NCBI GenBank assembly: GCA_004525335.1
Contig: SPCL01000074.1
Span: forward strand, 1 to 9,811
DNA length: 9,811 nt
From: Thermodesulfobacteriales bacterium
GTDB taxonomy: Bacteria > Desulfobacterota_D > UBA1144 > Nemesobacterales > UBA2774
Direction: 5' to 3'
Below are positions 1-6,558 of this stretch, piece by piece (the first letter of the stretch is position 1; every line of letters begins with the position of its first letter). Below the pieces are notes generated by a model. It was not told the DNA's origin. It did not search any database and saw only the letters and a list, made by a program, of their open reading frames with translations. The position numbers were made by a program, and so were the translations under genes.

Positions 1-642
1 AACATAATCAGTGCCTATCGGATCGCCAAGCGTATAACCCTGGAGCGCCGTATAATCACCTAGTTTAAAGTCACGAATAGTCAAAACACATTTACTCTTA
101 GCGTTTTCGGGATAACAGGAATATGAGATATTGGAGGCCGCAATCTCATCATTGTCACCTTCTACATTAACTGAGGGAATTAGACCAAAATTATGGACGT
201 CAAATCCACCCTTTTCATTTTTTGATGCAACGAATTGACCAAGAAATTCTGAGTCTCTGGTTGTAAGCGGTTCTGAACCTGCATTTTCAACAGTTATCAT
301 CCTTGACTCCTCGTAAATAAATGCGGAGTTACCAAGAGTATTTATTCTGTCTACAATCTGCAGAGTTTTCTTCTGAACCATTTCTCCGTTCTTAGTTATT
401 GTAATAACTCTTGTTACAGGAATATCAAAATCACCTTCTCCTAAATCTAATGCCTGACCATACTGCCATTCTGATTTAACAACTACTCCATCCTTTTCAG
501 CTTGAGTGGCAAGGGTTTTTCCAGCTAATAAGCTGTCATAGAGCTGCCTAAATTCTGCAGTAGACAAACTATCGGCGTGTAAAGCCATTCCACTCACAAA
601 CAAAAAGAATGCTAGGGTTAAAGACATTATGAATTTATTCAT
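1..642 (-). CDS. Exported protein of unknown function (C-terminus outside window)
   Basis: The reading frame is open from an ATG at 642-640 to the window edge, giving 214 residues without a stop. The start is supported by a perfect Shine-Dalgarno CCTCCTTT (minus-strand AAAGGAGG) at 648-655, five bases from the ATG. Residues 1-23 form a classic signal peptide (MNKF, then a hydrophobic core, ending LHA), with likely cleavage before Asp24, so the product should be periplasmic or outer-membrane associated. There is no lipobox cysteine. The mature part is polar and looks beta-rich, with two cysteines at 176 and 185 (SYSCYPENAKSKC) that could form a disulfide. I do not recognise the family and assign no function. 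It has its own plausible promoter and is divergent from the VIT-like gene. Confidence 0.85.
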   Translation of the reverse strand, partial: MNKFIMSLTLAFFLFVSGMALHADSLSTAEFRQLYDSLLAGKTLATQAEKDGVVVKSEWQYGQALDLGEGDFDIPVTRVITITKNGEMVQKKTLQIVDRINTLGNSAFIYEESRMITVENAGSEPLTTRDSEFLGQFVASKNEKGGFDVHNFGLIPSVNVEGDNDEIAASNISYSCYPENAKSKCVLTIRDFKLGDYTALQGYTLGDPIGTDYV

Positions 643-687
643 AACTGCCTCCTTTGTTTTATTTTTTAATCCACCTTCTGTAAAACC

Positions 688-716
688 ATTCTAACTATAA
701 AGAATACCCAATTCAA
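688..716 (-). promoter_or_regulatory. Candidate sigma70-type promoter of the exported-protein gene
   Basis: On the minus strand there is TTGAAT (711-716) as -35, a 17-base spacer, and TAGAAT (688-693) as -10. The predicted transcript would start about 40 bases before the ATG and include the strong Shine-Dalgarno site. A short inverted repeat, ATTCT at 688-692 and AGAAT at 701-705, overlaps the -10 and the spacer and might be an operator or chance. This is pattern matching only. Confidence 0.5.
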
Positions 717-759
717 GGGAGTTATGGGGTAATGTTATTGCTTAGTAAGTTTGTGTATA

Positions 760-1267
760 ATGAAATTTATGGAACAAGGACCAACTCAGAACATAAAGAA
801 TAATCCTGACGACGAAAGAAGAAGATTTATACTGCAGGTTGTACAGCCGGGTCTGGCAGGGTTGATGGATGGCACGGTTTCATCATTGGCACCACTATTT
901 GCAGCAGCTATCGCCACCCAGAATAGTAAAACTGCATTCTTAGTTGGACTAGCAACGGCTTTAGGCGCCGGAATCAGTATGGCATTCTCCGAGGCTTTGT
1001 CTGATGATGGGGTAAAGCCCGTGGATGAGAGGGCTTGTAGAAGGGGCAATGACATTTTTGGGAGCAATTGGTCATGCATTGCCGTTTTTAATAGCGGATT
1101 TCAGAACGGCTTTTATAGTTGCGAGTATAGTAGTTGCAATAGAATTGGTAGTGATTGCATATATAAGGAATAAATATATGGACACTCCTTTTTTAAGGGC
1201 TGCTTTTCAGATAATAGTAGGCGGGGTAATTGTTCTGGCAGTTGGAATCTTTATAGGAAAATCATGA
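760..1267 (+). pseudogene. VIT/CCC1-family metal transporter (MbfA-like membrane domain), frameshifted
   Basis: Two overlapping frames encode the two halves of one membrane protein. The first half (frame of 760 or 769) carries QPGLAGLMDGTVSSLAPLFA and GAGISMAFSEALSDDG, characteristic of the first two helices of VIT/CCC1 iron or manganese transporters, and most like the C-terminal domain of the bacterial iron exporter MbfA. The second half is one base out of phase. From about 1019 it reads PWMRGLVEGAMTFLGAIGHALPFLI, followed by two more hydrophobic helices, ending at TGA 1265-1267. The join is around 1012-1018. There the family's loop, which I recall as containing an LTGRG motif, is missing, as if about 14 bases were deleted. 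The ferritin-like domain of MbfA is absent. Both ATG 760 and ATG 769 are possible starts, and neither has a visible Shine-Dalgarno site. It converges with ndh. It is probably a recent pseudogene; a +1 slip at CCC-G (1018-1021) or an assembly error is the alternative. Confidence 0.75.
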
Positions 1268-3307
1268 GTTTAGACTTTTTTGATGACGTTCGCGAAATTT
1301 TCCCAACACAAAATTAATCATTTTGTCTCGTCTTATATAACCCTTTACATATCGATTATTTAGGTTGTCTACAACTGGAACCCACTTTAAATTGTGGTCT
1401 CTCATTGTTGCGGCAACAATGGTGCAGGAATCAACTTCTGTGGCAACAATCGGAGATTCTGTCATAAAATCTGAAACCTTAGTAAAAGGAGTAGCTCCCG
1501 ATTCAACTGCTCTGAAGATATCAGTGCGTGTCATGATTCCTTTAAGTTTATTTGAGCTATCTATTACACAGCAGAAATCAAGCTCTTCTCCACATAATGT
1601 TTTCACTGCGGTTTCAAAGCTATCGTCAGGGCTGAGGCTAATCTCAAGAGGTTTTATAAAAGTAGAAAGCGGTTGATTCTTAAGTATCTCAAAGACTACA
1701 GGCAATCTTTGCCACATGTTACCGCTTCGTCTCTTTACAGCATCCGCTAGAAAATCCCTAAATGGTCTGAGTGCGCCCGATATCTGTTCAAAAACCTTTT
1801 TGCCCATAACGGTAACTTCAAGCACTGTCCTTGCGCGAACTGCTGAGGTTCTGACCCTGTTGTCAAGCAAAGCCATTTCTCCAAAAAAGTCTCCCTGGCC
1901 CAATATAGCCAAAACCTTTTCATCTTCTTTACCGGCATTACGCACAATATCGACTTCACCGGATTCTATAATATAAAAATCATTTGAAGGATCGCCCTCA
2001 TTAAAAATATAATCCCCCGGCTGGTAATGTGACTTGCAGACTCTTTCTGTAAGATCTGCTTTTGGATGGGCAAGATCGCGGGAATAAAAGATCTCCCAGG
2101 CCCAGTCAAAACCGACTTTTAATTGATGTGAAAAACTGGGGAGCTTAAATAGATATACAGATCTCCATAGAAACCATGCGACAAAGCCTGAGATATGAAA
2201 CCCTAGAAATTCAGCTACTGCGTTATGTCCACCGATCGCGCAGAGCTGACCGAGGGGTTTAAATTTAAAAGGCTTAGTCTCTTTACCTTTTAGAACACGC
2301 ACAATATTCTCTGCAGCTTGTCGGCCTTGACGCTCTGCAAACTGACCTGTTGGCGGGCTAGGAGTATTATCATAAGAATTATTAATAAGTGCGCAGTCTC
2401 CAATTGCCCATACGTTTTGGTGTCCTGAAACTCTCATATCCGGATCTGTCACAAGCCTTCCTTTTTCTTTTGTAGCATCTAGGTTTTGTACAATTGGAGC
2501 TGTAGCGTTGCCAACTGTGCATACAATTGTAGCGCCGTTAATAGTTTGCCCGTCCCCGAAACCCACTCCTTCGTGGGTTACGTAAGACACGCGCTTGTTT
2601 AGTACCACATTAATCCCGGCCTGCTCCATTTTAACTCTTGTAAAATCTCTGAGCTTTGAACTAACTTCAGGCAACAGCTGGTCTCTTGAATGAACAAGCG
2701 TAACTTTGATTTCTTCTTTTGGTATATTTCTAAAAAACTTTCTGGTATCGCGCACCAGATCATTAATTTCTCCCGCGACCTCAACCCCGCTGAACCCACC
2801 TCCTACAATAACAAAGGACAAATGCCAGCGTCGCCTGTAAACATCTTCACAAATCTCAGCATTTTCCATCTGCTGCATTACATGGTAGCGTAGAGCCACA
2901 GCGTCCCCTACAGTCTTAAGAGGAAACGCATGATCGGACATACCGGGAATTAATCCTAAGTTAACGGATGAGCCACAAGCAATAACAAGGTGGTCATAGA
3001 CCATTTGACCTCTTTTACCCGCATCACCAAAGTACTCTACAGTGTTATTATTGACATCAATCTTGGTAATATCTTCAGTTCTGCAATAAACACCCGGCAG
3101 CATTTGTCTAAGTGGGACAGCTACGGGCTCTGGACTGATTGATGCTCCCACGACTTCAGCCAGTAGCGGCTGGAATACTAAATAGTTTTCGCTGTTGTAA
3201 AGAATTATGTCAGCCTCTTCTCTGGAAAGTTGTTTGCGCAAAGTTAAAGCGCACTTAACCCCTGCAAACCCGCCACCAATAATCTTAATTTTCTTTCTGA
3301 CACCCAT
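1262..3307 (-). CDS. ndh: Type II NADH dehydrogenase fused to cNMP-binding and CBS domains
   Basis: The 681-residue protein has three parts. Residues 1-410 are an NDH-2-type flavoprotein: FAD-binding GGGFAG (11-16), NAD-binding VGGGFSGVEVAGE (168-180), a second FAD motif NVWAIGDCA (298-306), the quinone-site-like SPPTGQFAERQ (317-327), and the usual amphipathic membrane-anchoring tail around 366-405. NDH-2 enzymes pass electrons from NADH to quinone at the inner face of the membrane without pumping protons. Residues about 420-535 form a cyclic-nucleotide-binding domain with an intact phosphate cassette (FGEMALLDNRVRTSA, Glu477, Arg486). Residues about 547-670 hold two CBS motifs; the first has the ligand-type GIMTRTD, while the second (GYIRRD) is less canonical. 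Ordinary NDH-2 proteins stop near 400-450 residues, so this is a regulatory fusion. The ATG at 3307 has only a weak GGAG upstream. Its stop overlaps the VIT gene by 6 bases, convergently. Enzyme class is fairly sure; the ligands are unknown. Confidence 0.88.
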   Translation of the reverse strand: MGVRKKIKIIGGGFAGVKCALTLRKQLSREEADIILYNSENYLVFQPLLAEVVGASISPEPVAVPLRQMLPGVYCRTEDITKIDVNNNTVEYFGDAGKRGQMVYDHLVIACGSSVNLGLIPGMSDHAFPLKTVGDAVALRYHVMQQMENAEICEDVYRRRWHLSFVIVGGGFSGVEVAGEINDLVRDTRKFFRNIPKEEIKVTLVHSRDQLLPEVSSKLRDFTRVKMEQAGINVVLNKRVSYVTHEGVGFGDGQTINGATIVCTVGNATAPIVQNLDATKEKGRLVTDPDMRVSGHQNVWAIGDCALINNSYDNTPSPPTGQFAERQGRQAAENIVRVLKGKETKPFKFKPLGQLCAIGGHNAVAEFLGFHISGFVAWFLWRSVYLFKLPSFSHQLKVGFDWAWEIFYSRDLAHPKADLTERVCKSHYQPGDYIFNEGDPSNDFYIIESGEVDIVRNAGKEDEKVLAILGQGDFFGEMALLDNRVRTSAVRARTVLEVTVMGKKVFEQISGALRPFRDFLADAVKRRSGNMWQRLPVVFEILKNQPLSTFIKPLEISLSPDDSFETAVKTLCGEELDFCCVIDSSNKLKGIMTRTDIFRAVESGATPFTKVSDFMTESPIVATEVDSCTIVAATMRDHNLKWVPVVDNLNNRYVKGYIRRDKMINFVLGKFRERHQKSLNS

Positions 3308-3310
3308 AGT

Positions 3311-3333
3311 TTGTTAAGCTCCGTAGTTGTTAA
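3311..3333. repeat. Short direct repeat TTGTTAA in the ndh leader
   Basis: TTGTTAA occurs at 3311-3317 and again at 3327-3333, a 16-base periodicity, just upstream of the ndh start. The two copies flank the weak GGAG ribosome-binding sequence. This could be a protein-binding site controlling translation or transcription, or coincidence in AT-rich DNA. Confidence 0.3.
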
Positions 3334-3348
3334 ACTCAGTTATTTAGG

Positions 3349-3377
3349 ATACTACACCGATATTAATATATTATGAA
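3349..3377 (-). promoter_or_regulatory. Possible promoter of ndh
   Basis: In the 118-base gap between doxX and ndh, the minus strand has TTCATA (3372-3377), a 17-base spacer and TAGTAT (3349-3354). Each hexamer matches four of six consensus bases. It would leave a leader of about 35 bases. The gap is the longest in the minus-strand gene series, which supports ndh having its own promoter, but the match is modest. Confidence 0.3.
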
Positions 3378-3425
3378 GCATGCATTAAAAGCATATACTG
3401 GTTATTTTGCTTGATGAAATGTGCA

Positions 3426-3818
3426 CTATTCTTCGCTAAACAACTTTTGAACGGTCCAGTTACCAGGCCCCACCAATGCAATAAATAGAAATGAAATCAG
3501 GTAGAGTACTGCAAGCTCTAACTTAGAGAACGGGTCACCAAATATTGCAAGATGTATAACAAATACGGCTATGAGCATATTTATTCCTGCAATCAATGCA
3601 GAGATTCTGGCGAATAATCCAAATATGATAAGAAGCGGGAAGAAAGTCTCGGCTGATATTGCGAGGTAAGCCACAATATTGGGCATAGGAAGGCCCATTT
3701 TAACTATATTAGCAATAAATGGATCCGGGTTTAACAACTTTCCCAACCCATGTCCAAGAATCATAACAACACTTACCGAAACTCGAAATAATAATAGACC
3801 CAAGTTATTAATGGTCAT
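3426..3818 (-). CDS. DoxX-family inner membrane protein
   Basis: This 130-residue protein is almost entirely hydrophobic, with four predicted helices near 6-26, 47-67, 70-92 and 99-118, the layout of the small DoxX family. Family-like features include GHGLGKL after helix 1, SAETFFPLLIIFGLFARI with Glu57 in helix 2, and LELAVLYL with Glu101 at helix 4. DoxX proteins have no settled biochemical activity. In mycobacteria one assembles with superoxide dismutase and a thiosulfate sulfurtransferase in a membrane redox complex; others are linked to quinone or thiosulfate oxidation. A position between a DsbD alpha-like secreted protein and NDH-2 fits a redox role, but that is inference. The ATG at 3818 has AAGGA about 8-10 bases upstream. 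The gap to the preceding gene is 42 bases, so co-transcription is likely. Confidence 0.85.
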   Translation of the reverse strand: MTINNLGLLLFRVSVSVVMILGHGLGKLLNPDPFIANIVKMGLPMPNIVAYLAISAETFFPLLIIFGLFARISALIAGINMLIAVFVIHLAIFGDPFSKLELAVLYLISFLFIALVGPGNWTVQKLFSEE

Positions 3819-3860
3819 TTATGCATCCTTTTTTACTTACGTTAAGAAATAAACCTTTAT

Positions 3861-4715
3861 TCAAGTATCATTAAAATCAATCTTCATTTCAACTGCTGAA
3901 CGTTTCCCCTCACTATCAGAATATACTATCAACCCATCTAAAACATTCTCAGATAAGACAACTCCGTCTTGCGCTGTCACATCAAAACTAATCTCCGTTA
4001 AGTTGAAATCCTCTGATTTGATAGAGCTGATATTTTGAACCTGCAGAGCATCACCTGGGTTTGGATAGTACTCTATATTTTCACTTTGTGGATTAGATTT
4101 CAATATTATTTCAACTTTGACTTGTCCCTGGGATGAATTTGTTTTCTGCACCTCAATCTGAAATGGGTTTTTTCTATCTGTTAAAGAAATCGGCAAGGAG
4201 TCAGACCCATCAGCAAAAAGGGCTTCGCTTGAAGAGCTTGTACGTTCACCTAATTTTGGAGAAAAGTTAAGCTTTGCTTTACCCGGGATGCAGATCTCTT
4301 TACAGCTTATCCAGGACACTTGAGTTTCTATATCAACACTTTTATCTATTTGAGCATCAGAGGGAACTTGAATATTAGTCCAAAGCAAAACAGAATTCTC
4401 GTATCCGAAATCCACACCACCGTCAGTCTTTTTGTAGGCTCTGGGAATAGGCCACATTATTTCACTTGTTTGGTAGCCCTCCGGGATATTAAATTCAAGC
4501 TTGGTAGGCAATCCCGTTTCACCAGGATACTTCCAGTAAATGTGCCAGCCGGGGTCTATTTCAAAAAGCACTCCGAGATTAAAGGACTCACCTGGCTTTA
4601 CTCTATCTATGTTAGATACTAATTTAGCTCTTACTGGAGTAGGAATCTCTTGGGCATAAGAAGTTGTTATTAGCCCTGCAATAAATAAAGTTATTAGCGC
4701 TAAGATACTTCTCAT
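3861..4715 (-). CDS. Secreted stand-alone DsbD alpha-like (DsbD N-terminal domain) protein
   Basis: The 284-residue protein starts with a signal peptide (residues 1-21, ending TSYA before Gln22), so it is periplasmic. The central part matches the periplasmic N-terminal domain of DsbD/ScsB thiol-disulfide reductases: DPGWHIYWKYPGETGLP (54-70), an MWPIP region (87-91), VDFGYENSVLLW (101-112) and the cysteine pair in SWISCKEICIPG (Cys138, Cys142). In full DsbD these two cysteines accept electrons from the membrane domain and pass them to periplasmic partners. Here the eight-helix membrane domain and the thioredoxin domain are missing, and neither is encoded next door. Residues 157-284 form a second, less recognisable beta-rich segment. 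An AGGAG Shine-Dalgarno (minus strand, about 4723-4727) lies 7 bases from the ATG. It sits 52 bases downstream of the thioesterase gene. Confidence 0.82.
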   Translation of the reverse strand: MRSILALITLFIAGLITTSYAQEIPTPVRAKLVSNIDRVKPGESFNLGVLFEIDPGWHIYWKYPGETGLPTKLEFNIPEGYQTSEIMWPIPRAYKKTDGGVDFGYENSVLLWTNIQVPSDAQIDKSVDIETQVSWISCKEICIPGKAKLNFSPKLGERTSSSSEALFADGSDSLPISLTDRKNPFQIEVQKTNSSQGQVKVEIILKSNPQSENIEYYPNPGDALQVQNISSIKSEDFNLTEISFDVTAQDGVVLSENVLDGLIVYSDSEGKRSAVEMKIDFNDT

Positions 4716-4767
4716 AAACTTGCTCCTGGAACTTATAATGACTTACGAATAACCTATTAATTTGGAT

Positions 4768-5238
4768 TTATTTATCGAACCAATTTTCAGGGGGTACTCT
4801 TACTGCTAACACCTCAGCGCTTACACATTTCTCATCGCCCGAAAAAAGTTTACAAACAACGAAGAGCTTCCTTCCTTCTCTCATTGTAACTTTAGCTTTT
4901 AACCGTACTTCCTTATCTATCGGAATCGGTTTGTGGTAATCGATCTTGATGGATGCTGTAACATACCAAATGATAGGCTTAGTATCGAGATCCCTATTCT
5001 CTTGTTTATATCCATCAGCAATCGCCGTACAAATTGAGTGACAATCAATTATAGTTGCAATCACACCACCGTTGAGATAACCGGTAGGCCCGGCTTTATG
5101 ACTTGCGTGTGGTTTCCATTCGCAAATTGATTTATCTTCAGACCAATAGCTCTTAATATGTAAGCCGTGTTCATTGTTACATCCACAACCCCAGCACTCA
5201 TTATGTTCCCAATTATCCTGGAAAGCCTTTTCGCTCAT
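4768..5238 (-). CDS. PaaI-like hotdog-fold thioesterase
   Basis: The 156-residue soluble protein has the hallmarks of the PaaI/hotdog acyl-CoA thioesterase superfamily. A cysteine-rich N-terminal motif CWGCGCNNEHGLHI (15-28) resembles the CxGCGxxNxxGL signature of one PaaI subgroup. It is followed by GYLNGGVIATIIDCHS (53-68), the central helix with the likely catalytic Asp65, and the strands WYVTASIKIDYHKPIPI (91-107) and AKVTMREGRKLFVVCKLF (115-132). In many relatives the residue before GG is histidine; here it is Asn56, as in some PaaI-like groups. Such enzymes hydrolyse acyl-CoA thioesters, but the substrate cannot be read from sequence. The ATG at 5238 has GGAG 7 bases upstream. The gap to recF is 76 bases; a perfect minus-strand TATAAT at 5285-5290 lies in it, without a convincing -35. 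Confidence 0.82.
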   Translation of the reverse strand: MSEKAFQDNWEHNECWGCGCNNEHGLHIKSYWSEDKSICEWKPHASHKAGPTGYLNGGVIATIIDCHSICTAIADGYKQENRDLDTKPIIWYVTASIKIDYHKPIPIDKEVRLKAKVTMREGRKLFVVCKLFSGDEKCVSAEVLAVRVPPENWFDK

Positions 5239-5314
5239 TTATATCTCCAATTAATAGAAGGTTAATATCATGAAACAACTATACATTATATAAGTATACT
5301 GAGGTGAGAAGAAA

Positions 5315-6415
5315 TCAAGTTTGTATATCTTTTTGCCTAACGATTCTATCTTTGATATGGAAACCTCTAATATGCCCTTTATATAGGATTTCCTTCATGC
5401 TAGTTGTTGTGATAAAAATCTGCCCGGTAAAATCTTGAAGGAGTTTGAATAAGAACCTTATCCTATTGTTGTCTAGCTCACTAGTTATATCATCTAATAG
5501 CAATATGGGAGTTCTTCCTAAAAATTGATTGATCATCTCAATCTCAGAGACTTTCAAAGCAAGGGCTAAATTTTTAGCTTCTCCTTGAGAAGAATATATT
5601 GAAGCATCTTTCTCTGAGATAGAAAAACTTAACTTATCCCGGTGTGGACCCACGGTTGTATGAAAGCGTTTCTTGTCCTGTTCAAACTTTAGTTTGAGCT
5701 CATCTTTAAAGGACTGTTCTATATTGCTATTTAAATCAATAGAGCTTTGATAATGAATCCCTATTTCTTGATCGAGCCCAGAGGTCTGTTTATAAATTTT
5801 ATTTAGCACAGGCCTAATTCTATTCACAAAAGAGACCCTTCTCAAAATCACCTGACTGCCGATTTCGGCTAGCTGTTCATCCCAGACCTCGATCTTATCA
5901 AGTGTTAATGAAGAAGGCTTGACAAGAATTGCGTTTCTTTGACCAAGGGCTCTTTGATATAGCTTTAAATCCCTTAGATGCGCAGGATCAATGGAGCATA
6001 TTATGGCATCCAGGTATTTTCTTCGGACTTGCGCAGAGCCTTTAACTATATCTATATCCGTAGGAAGAAATGTAACAACATTGTATCTTGTAGAAACTTT
6101 GGAGGTCTTATATACAACTTTACTGTTGAGCTTTAGAGTTTTATGATTTTCATCAAGCAGGATGTTAATCTCATCAAACCCTGCCTGAGACTGAATTTCT
6201 CCTTTGAGCCTGCACTCTGTGCTTCCAAAGCTCACAACTTCTTCAGATCTCAATTGTTTAAATGGCTTGAAAGCTAACAAAAAGTGTATAGCCTCAAGTA
6301 AATTAGTCTTTCCTTGTGCGTTTTCACCAATTATAAGGTTACATCTATCGTGGAAACTGAATGTTTCAGCACTGTAGGATTTAAAGTTCTTTAGAGTAAG
6401 GGATTTAAGTATCAC
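5315..6415 (-). CDS. recF: RecF DNA replication/repair ATPase
   Basis: The 366-residue protein has the usual RecF length and all its diagnostic motifs in order: N-terminal LTLKNFKSY, Walker A GENAQGKT (30-37), RRKYLDAII (131-139), TVGPHRDKL (254-262), the ABC-type signature SSQGEAKNLALALK (275-288) and Walker B PILLLDDITSELD (303-315). RecF is an SMC-like ATPase that, with RecO and RecR, loads RecA on gapped DNA during repair of stalled forks. The start is GTG at 6413-6415, chosen because it gives the expected N-terminus; no good Shine-Dalgarno site precedes it, so translation may be weak, which is usual for RecF. It lacks the classical dnaA-dnaN-gyrB neighbours and is instead divergent from a CDC48-like gene. 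No DnaA-box cluster is visible. Confidence 0.95.
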   Translation of the reverse strand: MILKSLTLKNFKSYSAETFSFHDRCNLIIGENAQGKTNLLEAIHFLLAFKPFKQLRSEEVVSFGSTECRLKGEIQSQAGFDEINILLDENHKTLKLNSKVVYKTSKVSTRYNVVTFLPTDIDIVKGSAQVRRKYLDAIICSIDPAHLRDLKLYQRALGQRNAILVKPSSLTLDKIEVWDEQLAEIGSQVILRRVSFVNRIRPVLNKIYKQTSGLDQEIGIHYQSSIDLNSNIEQSFKDELKLKFEQDKKRFHTTVGPHRDKLSFSISEKDASIYSSQGEAKNLALALKVSEIEMINQFLGRTPILLLDDITSELDNNRIRFLFKLLQDFTGQIFITTTSMKEILYKGHIRGFHIKDRIVRQKDIQT

Positions 6416-6445
6416 AGGTACGCTGCATATTTCTTTGTTGGAAAG

Positions 6446-6474
6446 AGTATAATAAAGATAAGAGTTTTATTCAA
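6446..6474 (-). promoter_or_regulatory. Candidate sigma70-type promoter of recF
   Basis: The minus strand has TTGAAT (6469-6474), a 17-base spacer and TATACT (6446-6451), four and five of six consensus matches. Transcription would start roughly 24 bases upstream of the GTG. The -35 hexamer and spacing are identical to those of the candidate promoter at 688-716. Confidence 0.55.
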
Positions 6475-6487
6475 TTGTTTAGGTCTC

Positions 6488-6507
6488 AATTAGTACTGTG
6501 TCTAATT
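6488..6507. promoter_or_regulatory. 20-bp inverted repeat between divergent promoters (possible operator)
   Basis: AATTAG (6488-6493) and CTAATT (6502-6507) are perfect inverted 6-base arms separated by 8 bases. The centre lies between the -35 elements of the divergent recF and CDC48-like promoters. The geometry suits a dimeric regulator acting on both genes, but short AT-rich dyads also arise by chance. Confidence 0.3.
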
Positions 6508-6512
6508 ACTCC

Positions 6513-6540
6513 TTGACCCTAATTATCTTAGCGGTATTAT
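6513..6540 (+). promoter_or_regulatory. Candidate promoter of the CDC48-like ATPase gene
   Basis: TTGACC (6513-6518) is a five-of-six -35 match, followed after 16 bases by TATTAT (6535-6540), a five-of-six -10. The predicted start point, near 6547, would leave a leader of only about 12 bases with the AAGG ribosome-binding sequence (6547-6550) at its very 5' end. Either the leader is unusually short or the true start point is slightly upstream. Confidence 0.45.
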
Positions 6541-6558
6541 TTTTTCAAGGTACAAACT

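Noticed and set aside
1018..1021. Programmed +1 frameshift at CCC-G in the VIT-like gene
   Set aside because: The codon after the slip site is a sense codon (GTG), not a stop, and no stimulatory element is evident; the missing conserved loop favours a deletion. It is kept only as an alternative in the finding.
3846..3862. AT-only hairpin (AATAA/TTATT arms) just after the DsbD alpha-like gene, considered as a terminator
   Set aside because: The stem is five A-T pairs with a 4-base loop, overlaps the stop codon and has no following T-run, so it is too weak for an intrinsic terminator.
4732..4760. Promoter-like TTAATA-17-TATAAG upstream of the DsbD alpha-like gene (minus strand)
   Set aside because: The transcript would start inside the AGGAG ribosome-binding site, removing part of it, so it is unlikely to be the working promoter.
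5268..5290. Imperfect hairpin AGTATAC...GTATAGT (minus strand) after recF, considered as a terminator
   Set aside because: The stem has a mismatch and a 9-base AT loop, with no uridine tract following. Read-through into the thioesterase gene cannot be excluded.
6426..6428. ATG just upstream of recF as an alternative start
   Set aside because: It is out of frame with recF (13 bases before the GTG), and the GTG gives the expected RecF N-terminus.
6416..6558. Possible replication origin next to recF
   Set aside because: No DnaA-box consensus (TTATNCACA) cluster and no dnaA or dnaN gene is present; the region is explained by two divergent promoters.
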